From Cunninghamia lanceolata (taxonomy: Eukaryota; Streptophyta; Pinopsida; Cupressales; Cupressaceae), in the NCBI GenBank assembly GCA_027924645.1, contig BSBN01000809.1:43244001-43308000 (forward strand): DNA of 64,000 nt, given 5' to 3'. Below the pieces are notes generated by a model. It made no database searches, had not been told where the DNA came from, and saw nothing but the letters and a program-made list of their open reading frames with translations. The translations under genes and the position numbers were made by a program. Below are positions 45,392-58,182 of the stretch, one piece after another (within the stretch, counting starts at the first letter, position 1; each line of letters opens with the position of its first letter).

Positions 45392-47586
45392 GTTGTATGT
45401 TGGTGATACTCATATAAGGGCATGTCCCTGAGATTGTATTGTAACTTTTGTTGCTAATAATACAAATGGATCATACTTTGGAGTGTGGGATTTTTCAAAT
45501 GAAAGGGTTTTTCCCAAATAAACCTTTGTGTTGCCGTATAATGTTTAAGTTTTATGTGTATTTTTATATTTTTAAATATAAAGATCATATGATTTTTACA
45601 CATACATCCTCTCATAGATTAGTTTAGGGAATTCTTTGCATATTGTTGCTTCCTTTCATTTGGTATTAGAGCTTATTCACCTCAGATTCTAGGTGTTAAG
45701 GACAAGGTTTTTTGTACTAATCTCAAATTGAGTGGGAGACTCTATAGAAGGAGATCTTTTTATAGGAATAATGTCAAGCACATCAAGAATAGAAATGAAA
45801 AGATTCTTAGGCACCAAGTTTTGGGTTTGGAAGCTCAAGATAGAGGATATACTCATGGATAGATATATATGGGTTATACTATCTAGATCCATACATGTTG
45901 TGATGGAATAATAAGATAGGGACATATTGGATAGAAAAGAAAAGGGTCTCATTAGACTCTAATTGTATAATTCTATATTGTTAAATGTTCATAAAGGAAC
46001 CACTAATTTGCCTCTTTGGAACAAGTTATGAGAATTTTCTAGGGTAAATCCTTGGTAAATAAGTTTTCCCTTAGAAAGAAGTTGTACACACTCAAGATGG
46101 AGGATGGTGGTTCTATGACTACACACCCAAATTCTTTCAACATGATTTTGATCCAATTGCAATCCATTAGAGTAAAGATGGAGGAGGACAATCATTGCAT
46201 GAATTTCATATGTTATTTGCTAGATTCATATGATCACCTTGTTATGGGCATTAGGAACACTACCACCAAGTTCAAAATAGATGAGATGGTGACATCATTA
46301 CTATCAAAATAGATGTAAAAGAAAACTTCTAAATCTATTAAGGAGTCCGTATCTATTCATGGAAGACAAAAAGAGAAAGGCAAGAAGAAGGATAAGATGC
46401 AACATAAGTATGGATCAAAAACTTGTGGGAGATCCAAATCTCCTAGTAAGACCAAAGATAAATGTTATAATTGTAGCAAGCTATGCATTTTAGAAGAGAC
46501 CACAAGGAGGAGGAAAAGAAGAATAATTATTTTGATGATGAGTTGAAGAAGTCCTCCTAGGATGATGGTGATGCCTTTTTTGAGCCTTGGCAACACATGC
46601 ACCAAAAGGTGTGTGGTTGATAGACTTTAGTGCTTCCTTCCACATGACCTGACATTAGGGTTGGTTCTCAATATATGAAGAATATAATGTTGGAGCGGTG
46701 TACCTTCGAGATGACTTTCATCAAAATATTATTGGATATCAAATCCGAGTCTTGATTTGTTTCCTTGATGGACTAGTGAAGGGGATCAATGGTGTACTAC
46801 ATATCCCCAATTCATCATGGAACCTACTTTCTATATAAGTAAGCTTAGTGATTTGAGTATGCAAGTTGTTTTCTTAAGTCGAGGGTACAAGATGGTGGGA
46901 GGAGATATGGTGCTTGCTAAGGGTGTTTGTATAGGAACCCTATTTTAGCTAGATACATGCACAATTCAGTACAATTTTTCTTATATTCTTCTAATGAAGA
47001 GATCTGTAGAATATACACCTTCACCATTGGAACCACTAGCAAAGAGGAGTGTTTCATCCACTTTTGATGGTCATGTTTTCTAGGTACCTAAGGGTGCTCT
47101 TGCTTTAGAGACTAAGCTACTAGTAGAGAAGATAATGAACATATGGCATCAAAGGATGGGCCTGATAAGTGATAAGGATCTAAGGGCATTGAAAAAGAAA
47201 AACCTTGTAGAAGGGTTAAATGATTGTAACCTTGAATTTAATTTTTTGTGAGCATTATGTATATAGAAAATAGAGCCACACTTAGTTTTACTCTTGTTCT
47301 CAAAAATATTTTAGGGTTTTGGACTTTATTGATTATGATGTATTTGGTCCTATTAATGTTCCTTTAATTTCTAAATCTATATATTATGTATCTCTCATTG
47401 ATGACTATAGTGGTAAATGGGTATATTTCCTTAGAAGTAAATCTAAATCCGTCAGTCATTTTAAAGAGTTTAAGACTCTTGTAGAGAATGAAATTTGTAG
47501 AAAGATTTTTTTAAATTGCAAATCTATTACCAACATCAAGTTTAACTACATCAAAATTGTATGCATGAGCTTTCCGAAACATTGAG
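45392..47586 (+). pseudogene. Ty1/copia remnant 2: LTR part, gag, protease, integrase start
   Basis: Same LTR sequence as remnant 1 up to about 45,658 (TATA-like CATATAAGGG near 45,410), then primer site TGGTATTAGAGC (45,661-45,672). Broken frames give gag (GTKFWVWKLKIEDILMDR, then KMEDGGSMTTHPNSFNMI), a degenerate zinc knuckle (CYNCSKLC), protease-like WLID.SASFHMT and VLHIPNSSWNLLS (46,610-46,835), the pre-integrase phrase IWHQRMGLISDKDLRALKKK (about 47,140-47,200), and the integrase start YVSLIDDYSGKWVYFLRSKS (47,380-47,445). It ends abruptly near 47,586, so RT and RNase H are absent. Confidence 0.85.
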
Positions 47587-47589
47587 ACA

Positions 47590-49707
47590 AAAACACACAG
47601 TGAAATCCAAAAGCAATTATTTCTTACATCAAAATTGGCATATTATGCCTCATCCTACTATCCTAGAGAAAAATATACAATACATATAGCATACAATTGT
47701 GGATCTACCACACTATTACATCACATCTATCTATATTCTAAAACTTTTGATCTTTTTTAACCAGTTTTTACAAAAATATAATATCAAGGACTATTTCCAT
47801 TTTCTTTATATTTATTTGCACTTTGCTGTGTACCACTCATATTTTCACCGTCCCTCCTCATTTTCATTTTCCTGGTCTATACCCCTCTCTTGCTTCTCTT
47901 CTGCAGCTTGATCTCTTTTACCATCATCCACCTTTACCATGTTAGATCCCATGTCTCTGTCTTGTTATCCTACCTTTTAGAGTTTGTTTCAATATACTCC
48001 TTATTGTTACTTTCTTTGTATGAATCTATTCCTTTGAAAGTTCCAACTTGTGGAGACACTCTGTATGTTGTAGTTTCACCTTGATCATCAAAATTTTGAA
48101 AGGAAATTTTGAAATACTTTAATTCTTCATCCCTTCTCATTTTCCACTGATGCTGCTTGCTATAGTTGTTCTGGAAATCTAAATACTCCTTATGGAATTT
48201 CTTGTCTATCATTCTCAGTTTGTGTGGCCAAAATTCTATAGTCTTTATATATGATCTAAAAATGATAGTCTATCCTTCATCCATAATTTTCATGAACCTT
48301 TCTATTGGTAATTCCAATGTCATTGTCACCTATTTCAAAATTTTAGATATTGTGAGTCTACTAATAGACTTAGTAAGTTCTCTCCGTTTTCCTTGGAAGA
48401 AATTTTCTTTCATTCTTTTCCACAAAAGCCATAATGCAAGCCAAAAATTGTTATTTTTACTACTTAGACCATTTAGAAAACCACATAGAATTTCTTTCCA
48501 TGTAATTTCTTTATTCTAGTCCCAACCCACAATATTCTCCATAAATCTCCTCCACATGACCTTAGCAAAAATACACTAAAAAAAGATGTTCACAAGACTC
48601 AACACAATTACAAAGATTGGATATTCTATCAGGACTACTAATGACTAACTTTTTCAATAACTAACACCATGTGAAACAATAATTTTTAGGTTCAATGAAT
48701 TTTGACAAACAAGACTTTAAGGTTCTTTATCATTCTTTACTATCTAATCCCAATTCCCAGGCTTGTTTGACATGTTCATACACCTCATAGCAGTCAATTG
48801 ACATTTTATACAACTATTTTGGTTTTATTCTGTTTATTATAGTTCCATCCTTCCATTTGAGCTCCTTAACAAATTTTCCATTACTAATCATCTTAACATC
48901 TTTTTGACATTTTTCCACATTTTTAACAATTATAGAATAAGTTATTTTATTAGAATCTGGTAAATCAAATTCCATTTTTAACTGCACCAACTTTTTAATA
49001 AATTATTATTGAAAATATGTTGTAACTCTGTGATACCTTTTTTATTCTAGCTTGCTATAGAACAATCTTGTAATAAAGCCAAATGTTTCCCTTTATGTTT
49101 AATGTTCCACCAAATAGATATGCTACTACAGATTTCCTTACTACTTTCATTAATAACTCTATTATCTGAAAGTAACTCTCTTACTATTTCCCAAGCCTTC
49201 TAGATGATGTAGAATACCACAAAACCTTTAGGTCTAACTTTAAATTTCCAAAAATGATATCAAATGGATCGAAGTTAGTCCATTTTCTAGCCTTCATTGG
49301 AACTACCTCCTGAATATTCCTTCTCACTAGAATTTTCCAAGGATCCTCTCCCTCAAAGGCCTTAACAATCCATTTAGCAGCTAACATTGCTCCCTAAATT
49401 TTTAAGTCATTCAACCCTAAACCTCCCTTTTCCTTACCCAAGCAACACCATTGCCATTTAACCATATGCCTCTTTTTTTCTCCCTTACCATCAAACCATA
49501 AATAATTTCTTGTAGTCTTTTGAATTTGTTCCACTTGATAGCATGAAGCTACCTAGGCCAAATCAAAGTATATAGAGTATGTAGATAATATCTTTTGACA
49601 AACCTAGATTCTTCCAGCTAAAGATAAGTACTTGTTGTTCCAACTTTTTAGTTTTCTTTTTTGATTTTGGAATAAATCCATTCCCACATGCTCTTTAATG
49701 AAGGTTC
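47590..49707 (-). pseudogene. LINE 3' part, downstream half of a split element
   Basis: Minus-strand frames read LKSWNNKYLSLAGRI (about 49,605-49,650), the conserved phrase after plant L1 reverse transcriptase. They continue with KRHMVKWQWCCLGKEKGGLG (about 49,420-49,475) and LAAKWIVKAFEGEDPWKILV (49,325-49,387), and further broken frames run down to about 47,970. The reading continues the RT segment at 61,634-62,520 across the large-LTR insertion. Many stops and frameshifts. The 3' limit is uncertain; no clear poly(A) is seen near 47,590. Confidence 0.75.
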
Positions 49708-49712
49708 AACTA
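49708..49712. repeat. Target-site duplication AACTA, left
   Basis: AACTA immediately precedes the left LTR and recurs at 61,629-61,633 just after the right LTR. The flanking LINE sequence reads through when one copy and the LTR element are removed. Confidence 0.85.
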
Positions 49713-50448
49713 TGTTGGTAAACAAAATTGTCACCGTGAAATAACCTTTGAAAATGACCCATTGCCCTTAGAGCAGTGACTAAATTGTCCCAACAGTTGG
49801 AGAGATCGTGGCAAAGCAACGATATTCCTTTGCGTTTGAGAGGGACAACTCCCTCGTATGATGGGGGTATTTATGGTTTTTGTGTACTTTTAACCTGAAA
49901 GTACAGAAAGGAGGAAAAGGAGAACTAACAAGACAAATGATTTATTGAAACCCTAATAGTAGACATACGAAAACTAGTTTGGATTTCACAAACTCAAGAC
50001 AAATTACAAGGGGATTTCACCACAAAACTAGAAACCACTTTCCTAAACTTCATGATGAATTTCACAATGTATGTGGAACAATGATGAAGAAAGATGGCAA
50101 ATCTCAACATACGAAGAGATCATTTATTTTAACACTTTCAAATTAGGATATCGTGACATGATTGTGCTTCATCACCCCCAATTGCATGCTTCAATGGATA
50201 ACTTTGATTTACACAAATACATAGAGAGATCACCAATTTGATATACGAGAAACTAGTAATCATAACTCAGAAATACATCAAGAACATACGAACTGAAATG
50301 CATTCTTCATTATCTTTTCAAAATTATACAATTCCAAAAGTAAACTATACAATGTGTAAGACCAAAAATATTCCAAGAAGTTTCTTCATAAGTTCCCCCT
50401 ATAATAGTTCTCTCTAAAGAGTCCCCCTCTTTACATTTGGAATAGCCT

Positions 50449-50461
50449 CATATTTATAGGC
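50449..50461 (-). promoter_or_regulatory. TATA box of the LTR promoter (left copy)
   Basis: Minus-strand GCCTATAAATATG is in a GC-richer context followed by AGGCTATTCC. The matching site in the right LTR lies near 57,389-57,401 (CCCATAAATATG). This would set U3 at about 4 kb and R-U5 at about 0.75 kb. Confidence 0.6.
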
Positions 50462-50854
50462 TTTTTCCCATAACCACCTAGTAACCACCTTGTAACTACC
50501 TCACAACTACCTAATAACTACCTTTTTGAAATACAAAAATATAATGAACCTTATTTTTGCTTATATTTTACACCACTTTTTTTTTTGGAAATAAAGTTCA
50601 TTTTCTAACTTGTGAATTACAATAAGTGACAAAAGTCACTTTTCCAAAAAGGTAACCTAACACTCACAAATTGTGAGTTGTGAACTTCATTAAGTCCTTT
50701 TCCATCTTCATCCGCTCCTTTTTGACAATCAACTTGGCTAGATCTGGACAAACCCTCTAAATACCTAAATCTTAGACTCCTTTAGAAGGATAAATGACAC
50801 TACAATCATTCCCCAATGCTTGATCTTCGTATCTATGAAATACATCTTTTGTTT

Positions 50855-51240
50855 CTACCAGACTTTTAGTCCCCCTAGCTTATCACCAAAGTTGTGGATC
50901 TGACCATGCCTTGAACTGAGATTGCTAATAACATCTCCTAAATGCTCGTCAAGTGTCATAACTTCCACTTTCATTATAGGTTCCAACAACTTTGGACTTA
51001 CCTTTGTCATTCCTTCCCTGAAAGCACCATGAGTTGCAAGATAGGATGCCAGTAAGCTAGAGTCCACATCATGATATGATCCATCTATAAGGATAGTCTG
51101 CACATAATCAATAGGGAAGCCTTTTAGAGAACCATTTCTCATACACTCTTCCAACCTCTTCATTACACTTGGTATATTCTCCTTAGGTAAAATTCCACCT
51201 TTAATTGCATTCTTGAATTCCTACCCACTGCCAGCTTCAA
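50855..51240 (-). pseudogene. Captured fragment of plastid-type elongation factor G (left LTR)
   Basis: Minus-strand codons read SG, stop, [20 protein letters not shown], then [10 protein letters not shown], then [20 protein letters not shown] and [20 protein letters not shown], ending at [10 protein letters not shown]. This is the domain IV-V junction of bacterial-type EF-G. GDVI..L.SR.GQI and the GDK.GGLKV ending fit the chloroplast form (family knowledge). The intact factor is a GTPase for ribosome translocation; here only about 125 residues survive without the GTPase domain. A second copy lies in the right LTR (57,794-58,182). Confidence 0.85.
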
Positions 51241-51439
51241 TAAGAGAACTCCCCCTTTCCTTCTATAACATTTTGGTTATCCTCTTTATCCCTCAAGAAA
51301 TGAAAAAAAAGGATCAACTTTTGTTTTAAGTTCAATTGTAACTTTAAGAACAGGGTTAGGAAAGTTCATCCTTTCTAGCTAGCTTAAAATCTCTTGTATT
51401 TGTTTGATTGATATCAAATTGTTCGGATTCCAATTTTTT

Positions 51440-51600
51440 TTGTGAACTTGTACACCAAAATATGCTCCTCACTTTCCTCACAGAATCATTCATGCCTCAT
51501 AAGACAGTGATGATGTAATCTACTAAGAATAACCATTTCATTATAAAACTCCTTGTGACCTTGAATGTTTGAAGGGGACACCCTTTTCATGGCCACCATG
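51440..51600 (-). pseudogene. Captured fragment of a receptor-like kinase N-lobe (left LTR)
   Basis: Minus-strand frame reads VAMKRVSPSNIQGHKEFYNE then MVILSRLHHH and EESEEHILVYKFT. This covers the beta-3 lysine (AMKR), the alpha-C glutamate (E in NEMVIL) and the hinge region (LVYKF) of plant receptor-like kinases. One stop interrupts it before FCEESEE. The frame upstream (51,600-51,850, containing SSLPHQIRLAL) may be further kinase-gene sequence, but I do not recognise it. Confidence 0.75.
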
Positions 51601-51899
51601 AAATATCAACAGCTTTAAAAGCACCCTTCCATAATACTTGACATTGGGGTAGTGCAAGTCGTATTTGGTGTGGAAGCGAAGATCCATTCCAATAATTTGT
51701 ATGAGATGGCATGTTCCCTACCATATAACCCTTTTCACAAGTATTAAAGGATCGATTCACGATTGCTAATGAACATGGTACATTTATTTCTGAAGAGGTT
51801 ACCACGGAGTGACCTATCTTTTCATTGGCATACTCATTTGGGGATCTTGGTGAGACATCATTCTAAGAAACTGCATTCACATCTAGATTCCCTATTTTT

Positions 51900-54000
51900 C
51901 ATACATTTTTACATTAGTATCTACAAATATAATATCTTTTAAGAATCCCCATCTTCATTACACTTTGATGATGGTATAAGGCATTTTTGAAGGCTGCCAT
52001 TTTGGCATAGAACAGGAGCATGCTTGCAAAGGTTTTGACACTGATTTTACAACTTCTAAAGTCATTTCCATATAATAATTTTGTGTATTTCCTATGGCCA
52101 TCGCATTCCATGAGACCATATTTCTCTAAGACATTTTCTCAAATGGTTCACATGCCTTTCATATGCCCTCATGCTTGGTATACCTGTCTGCCAAAGTATT
52201 TCAGACTTATAACATTTTGAACAAAAATATTGCTTCCATTTCCTTGCGGGTTCGTGAGCACATTGGTCTAGGTTATGGAGCTTGGCTTCGTAACAGTCAC
52301 TACATATGCTACAAAGTTTCTAAAACCCTTTCAACAAATCTATTTTTGTACATATCTGGCAGTATTCGCATACCATGAGATTTCATCTCTTTAAGGCATT
52401 GTGTCAAACGGTTTATATGCCTATTTGTTGCTTCCATTGTAGTCTATGAGACAAAATTTCTCTGAGTTTCTTTCAAACCATGCATGCATTGAATTTGTGG
52501 AGGCTACATTGCTTTAGAGCATTTTGTCAAACTATTCGCGTGCCCTATCTATATTTCCCATTTGGGCACGGGGGATGATGGCAAAGGCCATGGAGTTCGG
52601 CTTTATAATTGCTAATTACATTTGTTTTGAAAGTTTTTAAATCCTTTTCAACAAAACCATTTTGTGTATACTGCACTCATTGAATTCCATGAGGAGATGT
52701 ATGAACATTCAAAAATCAAGGTCTGCCCAAAAAGATACGTAATTTTTCATGAAGATTCCTACGCAGCACTTCATATGGTTATTTGCTGATGAATTTTACA
52801 TAGGCCTGATACCACAGGTGGAAGGCTTATGGGAGACTTCGAATCTTAAGAAATTCTGGTTGAAAGTGTCCTTCAATATGTTCTTGTTTGGACTTTTTAT
52901 TGCATGAGAATGCATTTCTCTGAGGTAAACTTTGATTATATTTTTATGGATACCCATATTTTGCTCCAAAGATTCCCCTTGCATGCTGGATGGGTATTCA
53001 TTTTCTTTAAAGTTTCAAAAAGCCTCTTCAACAAATCAACTTTGTTTATATCCTACGCTATTTAATGGATTTTACCAAAAAGCTCACGTGCTTTCTCCAT
53101 TCTTCCATCTTAAAATAAAGATTCACAAGGGCACTTCCAACTGTAATATTTGATGACAATCCTCTTTCAATTATTCTTTGATGGATATTTATACCTTGTT
53201 CTAGAGCTTCCATTTGTTACTGGCCAAGAAGACACTGATAAAGGTTGTCAAATTTGACTTTAAACTAGCTAACTGCATCTATCCTGTAGGTTTCAAGATC
53301 TTCTTTAACAAATCCTTTCCATTTACATAGTGCAATATTGGTAATCTAGAAGACAAATCTGTCATGGTGCCTACAAAGGTCATGGAATTTGGATTTATAG
53401 CAACCTGTTGCAAAAAGTTTCTGAGACCTCTTCAGCAAATCCGTTATTGTGAATATCATGCAACCATTTCATAAGTAGGGGATGCGAGCTAGGAAGAAGT
53501 GTTGATAAATCATTGTGGAGCATGACTTTTCACCTGCGAATTGCTTTTACTTTGAAAGATCTTGAAGCTTGTTCCTAACAAAACCCATATGTAATGACAT
53601 CTCTTTGAGGCATTCTACAAATAGCCACGTCTGAGAATTGTTATTTATAGGAGGGAGTTACATCTGTTATGGAAGTTTCCAATGCTTTTGTGGAGAAAAT
53701 ACTACAGTTATGCTGCTTACACAACCACCTTTCATGACATGCGAGTCTTCCACAAGTTGGCATATTGCTGCTATTGAAGATAACTCTTATCACCTTTTTC
53801 GTATTTTAATGCCAATGATAACCACCTCTTTATTTTTTAGAGCACACGTTGATTCTTCCCATGGGAATGGCATGAATTTAGGAGAAGAATACTTTTTTCA
53901 ACAATAGAAGCAATCTTTTAACTGCATATTATCATCATCTAATGTATCCCATGTATGTAGGAGCTTTTGGTGGATGTGGAGGAGTTATTACTATTCATAA
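51900..54000 (-). pseudogene. Captured PPR protein gene fragment, PLS type (left LTR)
   Basis: Broken minus-strand frames show PPR repeats of the PLS class. MEALEQGINIHQRIIERGLS and SNITVGSALVNLYFKM lie at about 53,110-53,215. MGNIDRARE then FDKML lies near 52,500-52,570. A unit ending RNMVSWNAM lies near 52,090-52,200, and VKTFASMLLFYAKMAAFKNA near 51,975-52,040. These match the G..iH..i...G...d..v..aLvdmY.KcG pattern. Intact relatives are organelle RNA-binding proteins. Frequent stops; no DYW end is seen. Confidence 0.8.
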
Positions 54001-54069
54001 AAGGTAAAAATAGATTTCCCACTTTTTATCTCTCTAAACTTGAAAAATTACACCCTTTGGTTTTGGTTA

Positions 54070-54300
54070 GCCAAAAGTCAAAATGTGCACGAACTTAGCC
54101 AAACTCGAAAGTTAACGCAAACTTAGCGGAAAGCAAAAGTTGACGCGAGGTTTGTGGAAAAATGAAAGCTGACGCAAAGTTAGTGGAATTTGGAAGTTTA
54201 TGTGAGGTTTGTGGAAAAATTAGAATCGACGCAAACTTTACGAAAAATAAAAGTTGACTCAAGCTTAGTGTAAAATGGAAGTTGATGCAAAATAATATTA
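54070..54300. repeat. Short GTTGACGC-type repeats at the LTR edge (left)
   Basis: AAAGTTGACGCGAGGTTTGT, GAAAGCTGACGCAAAGTTAG and related 20-40-bp phrases follow in series. The matching series is at about 61,170-61,395. It lies in the outermost 500 bp of U3 in element sense. Confidence 0.65.
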
Positions 54301-54523
54301 CTAAGCCATTTCAACATAAATTTTGACTTGGAATAATATTGCTATACAAAGCTTCAATGGAGAGAGAGAATGAACAAGACAAAATATGATGTCTCATTAA
54401 CATGTTGTTGACATGATTGACACGGGAAGCACGACATTGGCAAATTGCAACCAAAAGGATGACTTGGCAAAGGGTTTTGCTATGGGAAAAGTTTAAAATT
54501 TGGATAGTGGAACGGGGTCAATA

Positions 54524-56654
54524 GTTGGCTCTAATTGGGGACAAGGACCTTGTGGACGCAGGATGAACCTGGAATATCTGGAAATGAATAGTGCCTTAAA
54601 TCTATTGGGCTATAGAGTCAGGAGATAACATGATGTACAAGGGGAAACAAGGAGACAGACACACAGAGACAAGGCAAACAACAAAAGCTAATAGAAACCA
54701 AAACAAGACAAACACAACCAAAACACCTAGTTAACCTATGTACATGGTAGGTGACTCCTACCTCAAACTACCTGGGAAAGATCAAGTGAACCCATTGACA
54801 GGCTGAGAAAAATATGCACCTATATGGAAAAGAGATGAGCATGGATGAGGTGCCTGTGAACTCAGTAACCATTCCAAAGTGACGATAAAAATAAGCTGCA
54901 TGAAAAATGAGGACTCCTTGAATAGCAAACCAAACAAACATTTCTCATCATAAGCATCTGAGTCCTTCCAAATTGCATTGGTGTTGCCTTTTGTAGCTTC
55001 AAACATGTCTTTTGACATCATGTCAAGCACATGAATATCCTCTATCTGAAAATTCTTCTAATAGCCTGAATCAAGGTTAAATAAACTACGAACTGGGTAT
55101 CCTTTGCATGAAGTAATGAATGAAGAAACCTCTATATTCTGTAATTGATCTACATAAACATTTTTGTCTACACCTAGAGAGATGGGAAAGATAACTTCAC
55201 CATAGGAGAAACCATCACTTAATTTAGTCAGTATATCTGCCTTATGAATAACAACCTCTTTTAATATGAGATCATCACCTGCAAAAGAATATTTCTCCTT
55301 CTTTACCATTACCAACTCAAGATATGCTTTATCAGAGGATTGCATATGAGGAAGAGAAAACAATGAATATGCATTATGCATCTTTCCACCTTGAAAAGTC
55401 TCTTCTACAGTTGATGAAGAACAAATAACATGTAGCTTTCCATCAATGTTTTGAACACTTCCAATTTCATCCATGTCCTCCCTTTATGCAGATTCATACC
55501 CAATATCCTTATGGTCTTTGTGCACATTTGGAGTGGAAGTACTCAATGCTTTGTCTTGATTAGTACCTTTAGTTTCAATAGTTGAGTATTTTTCTTCAAC
55601 AAATGGTAAAGGAGAAATGACAAAATCTTCTCTACAAAGAAAATCATCATCAGGTGTATTAAGACACCAATCTGGAATGAAAACCTCATGAGAGAGTTCT
55701 TGGAGCATTTTTTCTTCATTATTCTCCTCTTGTTTAGATTGCATACATGTCAAGAGAACACCTTGCAACTCATCCTTGTTCGCACTTTGGTCTAAAATTT
55801 CTTCTGCATTCCCTTGAACATTAACTATGTCATGGAAAGCTTCCTCAGAAGAAATAGTTGTTGAACCAGAGCAAGTTGTCACAAGAGGAGTGACATTATT
55901 CAAAGAAACTAAGAGTGTGTCATCATCTGAAAAGATTTCTCCCTCATTATTGCATGCTTCTACATAATCTTCTTTTTTCCATCTTCATCACTTCATCTTT
56001 TTGATCTTCCTTAAGCGGACATGTCCTATCATAAGAAAATGTAATAATTTCTTCTTCTCTAGCACATGGATGTTTTGATGAGCCTCTTTCAACCCTTTTA
56101 TCAAAAGACGTGTCTTTCAATACAGGTTCATTTGTAGGAAAAATGTCTTTCAATACAGGTTCATTTGTAGGAAAAACTTTTGCTTCTTCATTTCTGTCCT
56201 CATTACACAAATGATATATCTTAGCACAACTTCCTTTATCTTCTAGTGTGTGAATCTCCTTTGATAGGGGCTTATGTTCATGAGTAAGAAAATGAGTCTC
56301 CTTCCCATCTTTTTGTTCAATCTTTTGTAATGTTTGAAGCAAAGAAGGATGAACTTGATTTGAAGCAAATTGCATGCCACTATAGAAACTCTTCAAACTC
56401 CACTTGCTTAGGGTCATCAAGAACTTGATTTTGTTGAGTAGAGGATGCAGGAAAAGGATAATCTTCATCATCACTGTCACTGTTTGATTTAGGAAACTAC
56501 AAATTATGCATTTGGGTTCTTTGATACCAAACCATCTTCTAGGATTCTTCTTTTAGATAGAGTCACCAATTTCTTTTCTAGGGAGATAACTGTAGATTTT
56601 GAGGAATGAAAGACACCAACACTTCAATCTTCCCTAGTAGAGTCACCAAAAATT
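54524..56654 (-). pseudogene. Interior of the large-LTR element with broken reading frames, no pol
   Basis: Only 2.1 kb separates the LTRs. Consecutive minus-strand frames (56,480-55,947; 55,903-55,484; 55,474-55,058; 55,030-54,782) are rich in Glu, Ser, Lys and Asp and show no gag, protease, RT or integrase motif. Just inside the primer site another frame reads DSDDEDYPFP and DDPKQVEFEEFL before a stop. A NEPVLKD repeat occurs twice near 56,105-56,165. The frames may be remnants of one long ORF. The element fits the LARD concept (large LTRs, non-autonomous), so it would depend on a relative for enzymes (inference). Confidence 0.65.
56631..56648 (-). promoter_or_regulatory. Primer-binding site of the large-LTR element
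   Basis: Minus-strand TGGTGACTCTACTAGGGA, six bases inside the right LTR. It resembles the TGGCGACTCCACTGGGGA-type (tRNA-Arg) site known from Ogre/Tat elements, with a few substitutions. It fixes the element sense as minus. Confidence 0.65.
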
Positions 56655-57793
56655 TGTTGGTAAACAGATTTGTCACCGCAAAATAACCTTTGAAAATGAC
56701 CCATTGCCCTTAGAGCGGTGACTACATTGTCCCAACAGTTGGAGAGATCGCGGAAGAGAAACGATCTTTGTTTGTGTTTGAGAGGGGCAGCTCCCTCGTA
56801 GGATGGGGGTATTTATGGTTTTTGTTAACTTTTAACCTGAAAGTACATAAAGGAGGAAAAGAAGAACTAACAAGACAAATGATTTATTGAAACCCTAACA
56901 ATAGACATACGAAACTAGTTTGGATTTCACAAACTCAAGACAAATTACAAGGGGATTTAACCACAAAACTAGAAACTACTTTCCTAAACTTCATGATGAA
57001 TTTCCAACATATGTGCAACAATGATGAAGAAAGATGGCAAATCTCAACATACGAAGAGATCATTTATCTTAACACTTTCAAATCAAGATACCGTGACATG
57101 ATTGTGCTTCATCATCCCCAATTGCATACTTCAATGGATAACTTTGATTTACACAAATACATAAAGAGATCATCAATTCGACATACGAGAAACTAGTAAT
57201 CATAACTCAGAAATACATCAAGAACATACGAACTAAAATGCATTCTTCATTATCTTTTCAAAATTATACAATTCCAAAAGTAAACTATACAATGTGTAAG
57301 ACCAAAAATATTCCAAGAAGTTTCTTCATAAGTTCCCCCTGTAATAGTTCTCTCTAAAGAGTCCCCCTCTTTACATTTGGAATAGCCTCATATTTATGGG
57401 CTTTTCCCCATAACCATCTAGTAACCGCCTTGTAAATACCTCACAACTACCTAATAACTACCTTTTTGAAATACAAAAATATAATGAACCTTATTTTTGG
57501 ATATATTTTAGACCACTTTTTTTTTTGGAAATAAAGTTCATTTTCTAACTTGTGAATTACAATAAGTGACAAAAGTCACTTTTCCAAAAAGGTAACCTAA
57601 CACTCACAAATTGTGAATTGTGAACTTCACTAAGTCCTTTCCATCTTCATCCGTTCCTTTTTGACAATCAACTTAGCCAGATCTGGACAAACCCTCTGAA
57701 TACCTGAATCTTAGACTCCTTTAGAAGGATAAATGGCACTGCAGTCATTCCCCAATGCTTGATCTTCATATCTAAGAAATACATCTTTTGTTT

Positions 57794-58182
57794 CTACCAG
57801 ACTTTTAGTCCCCCTAGCTTATCACCAAAGTTGTGGATCTGACCATGCCTTGAATTGAGATTGCCAATAACATCTCCTAAATGCTCCTCAAGTGTCATAA
57901 CTTCCACTTTCGTTATAGGTTCCAACAACTTTGGACTTACCTTTGTCATTCCTTCCCTGAAAGCACAATGAGTTGCAAGATAGGATGCCAGTAAGCTAGA
58001 GTCCACATCATGATATGATCCATCTATAAGGATAGTCTACACATCATCAATAGGGAAGCCTTTTAGAGCACCATTTCTCATACACTCGTCCAACCTCTTC
58101 ATTACACTTGGTATATTCTCCTTAGGTACAATTCCACCTTTAATTGCATTCTTGAATTCCTACCCACTGCCAGCTTCAATAA
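57794..58182 (-). pseudogene. Captured EF-G fragment (right LTR)
   Basis: Second copy of the EF-G domain IV-V piece ([19 protein letters not shown], then [19 protein letters not shown]). A stop lies near 58,038 and upstream codons still read [13 protein letters not shown]. It resembles plastid EF-G slightly better at a few positions ([15 protein letters not shown]) than the left copy. Confidence 0.85.

Larger units (their letters stand above)
49713..54523 (-). mobile_element. Large LTR (left copy; 3' LTR in element sense)
   Basis: 4.8-kb LTR of an 11.9-kb element lacking pol. Ends are TGTTGG...TCAATA here and TGTTGG...TCAACA in the right copy, so the original termini were TGTTG/CAACA. Element sense is taken as minus because the primer site (56,631-56,648), TATA box (50,449-50,461) and inner frames all read on that strand. 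It carries three host-gene fragments (below). It lacks about 165 bp present in the right LTR at 58,183-58,349. No clear polypurine tract is seen at its inner border. Confidence 0.88.

Noticed and set aside
52020..53907. Plus-strand frames in the large LTR
   Set aside because: They are antisense to the PPR-derived block read on the minus strand.
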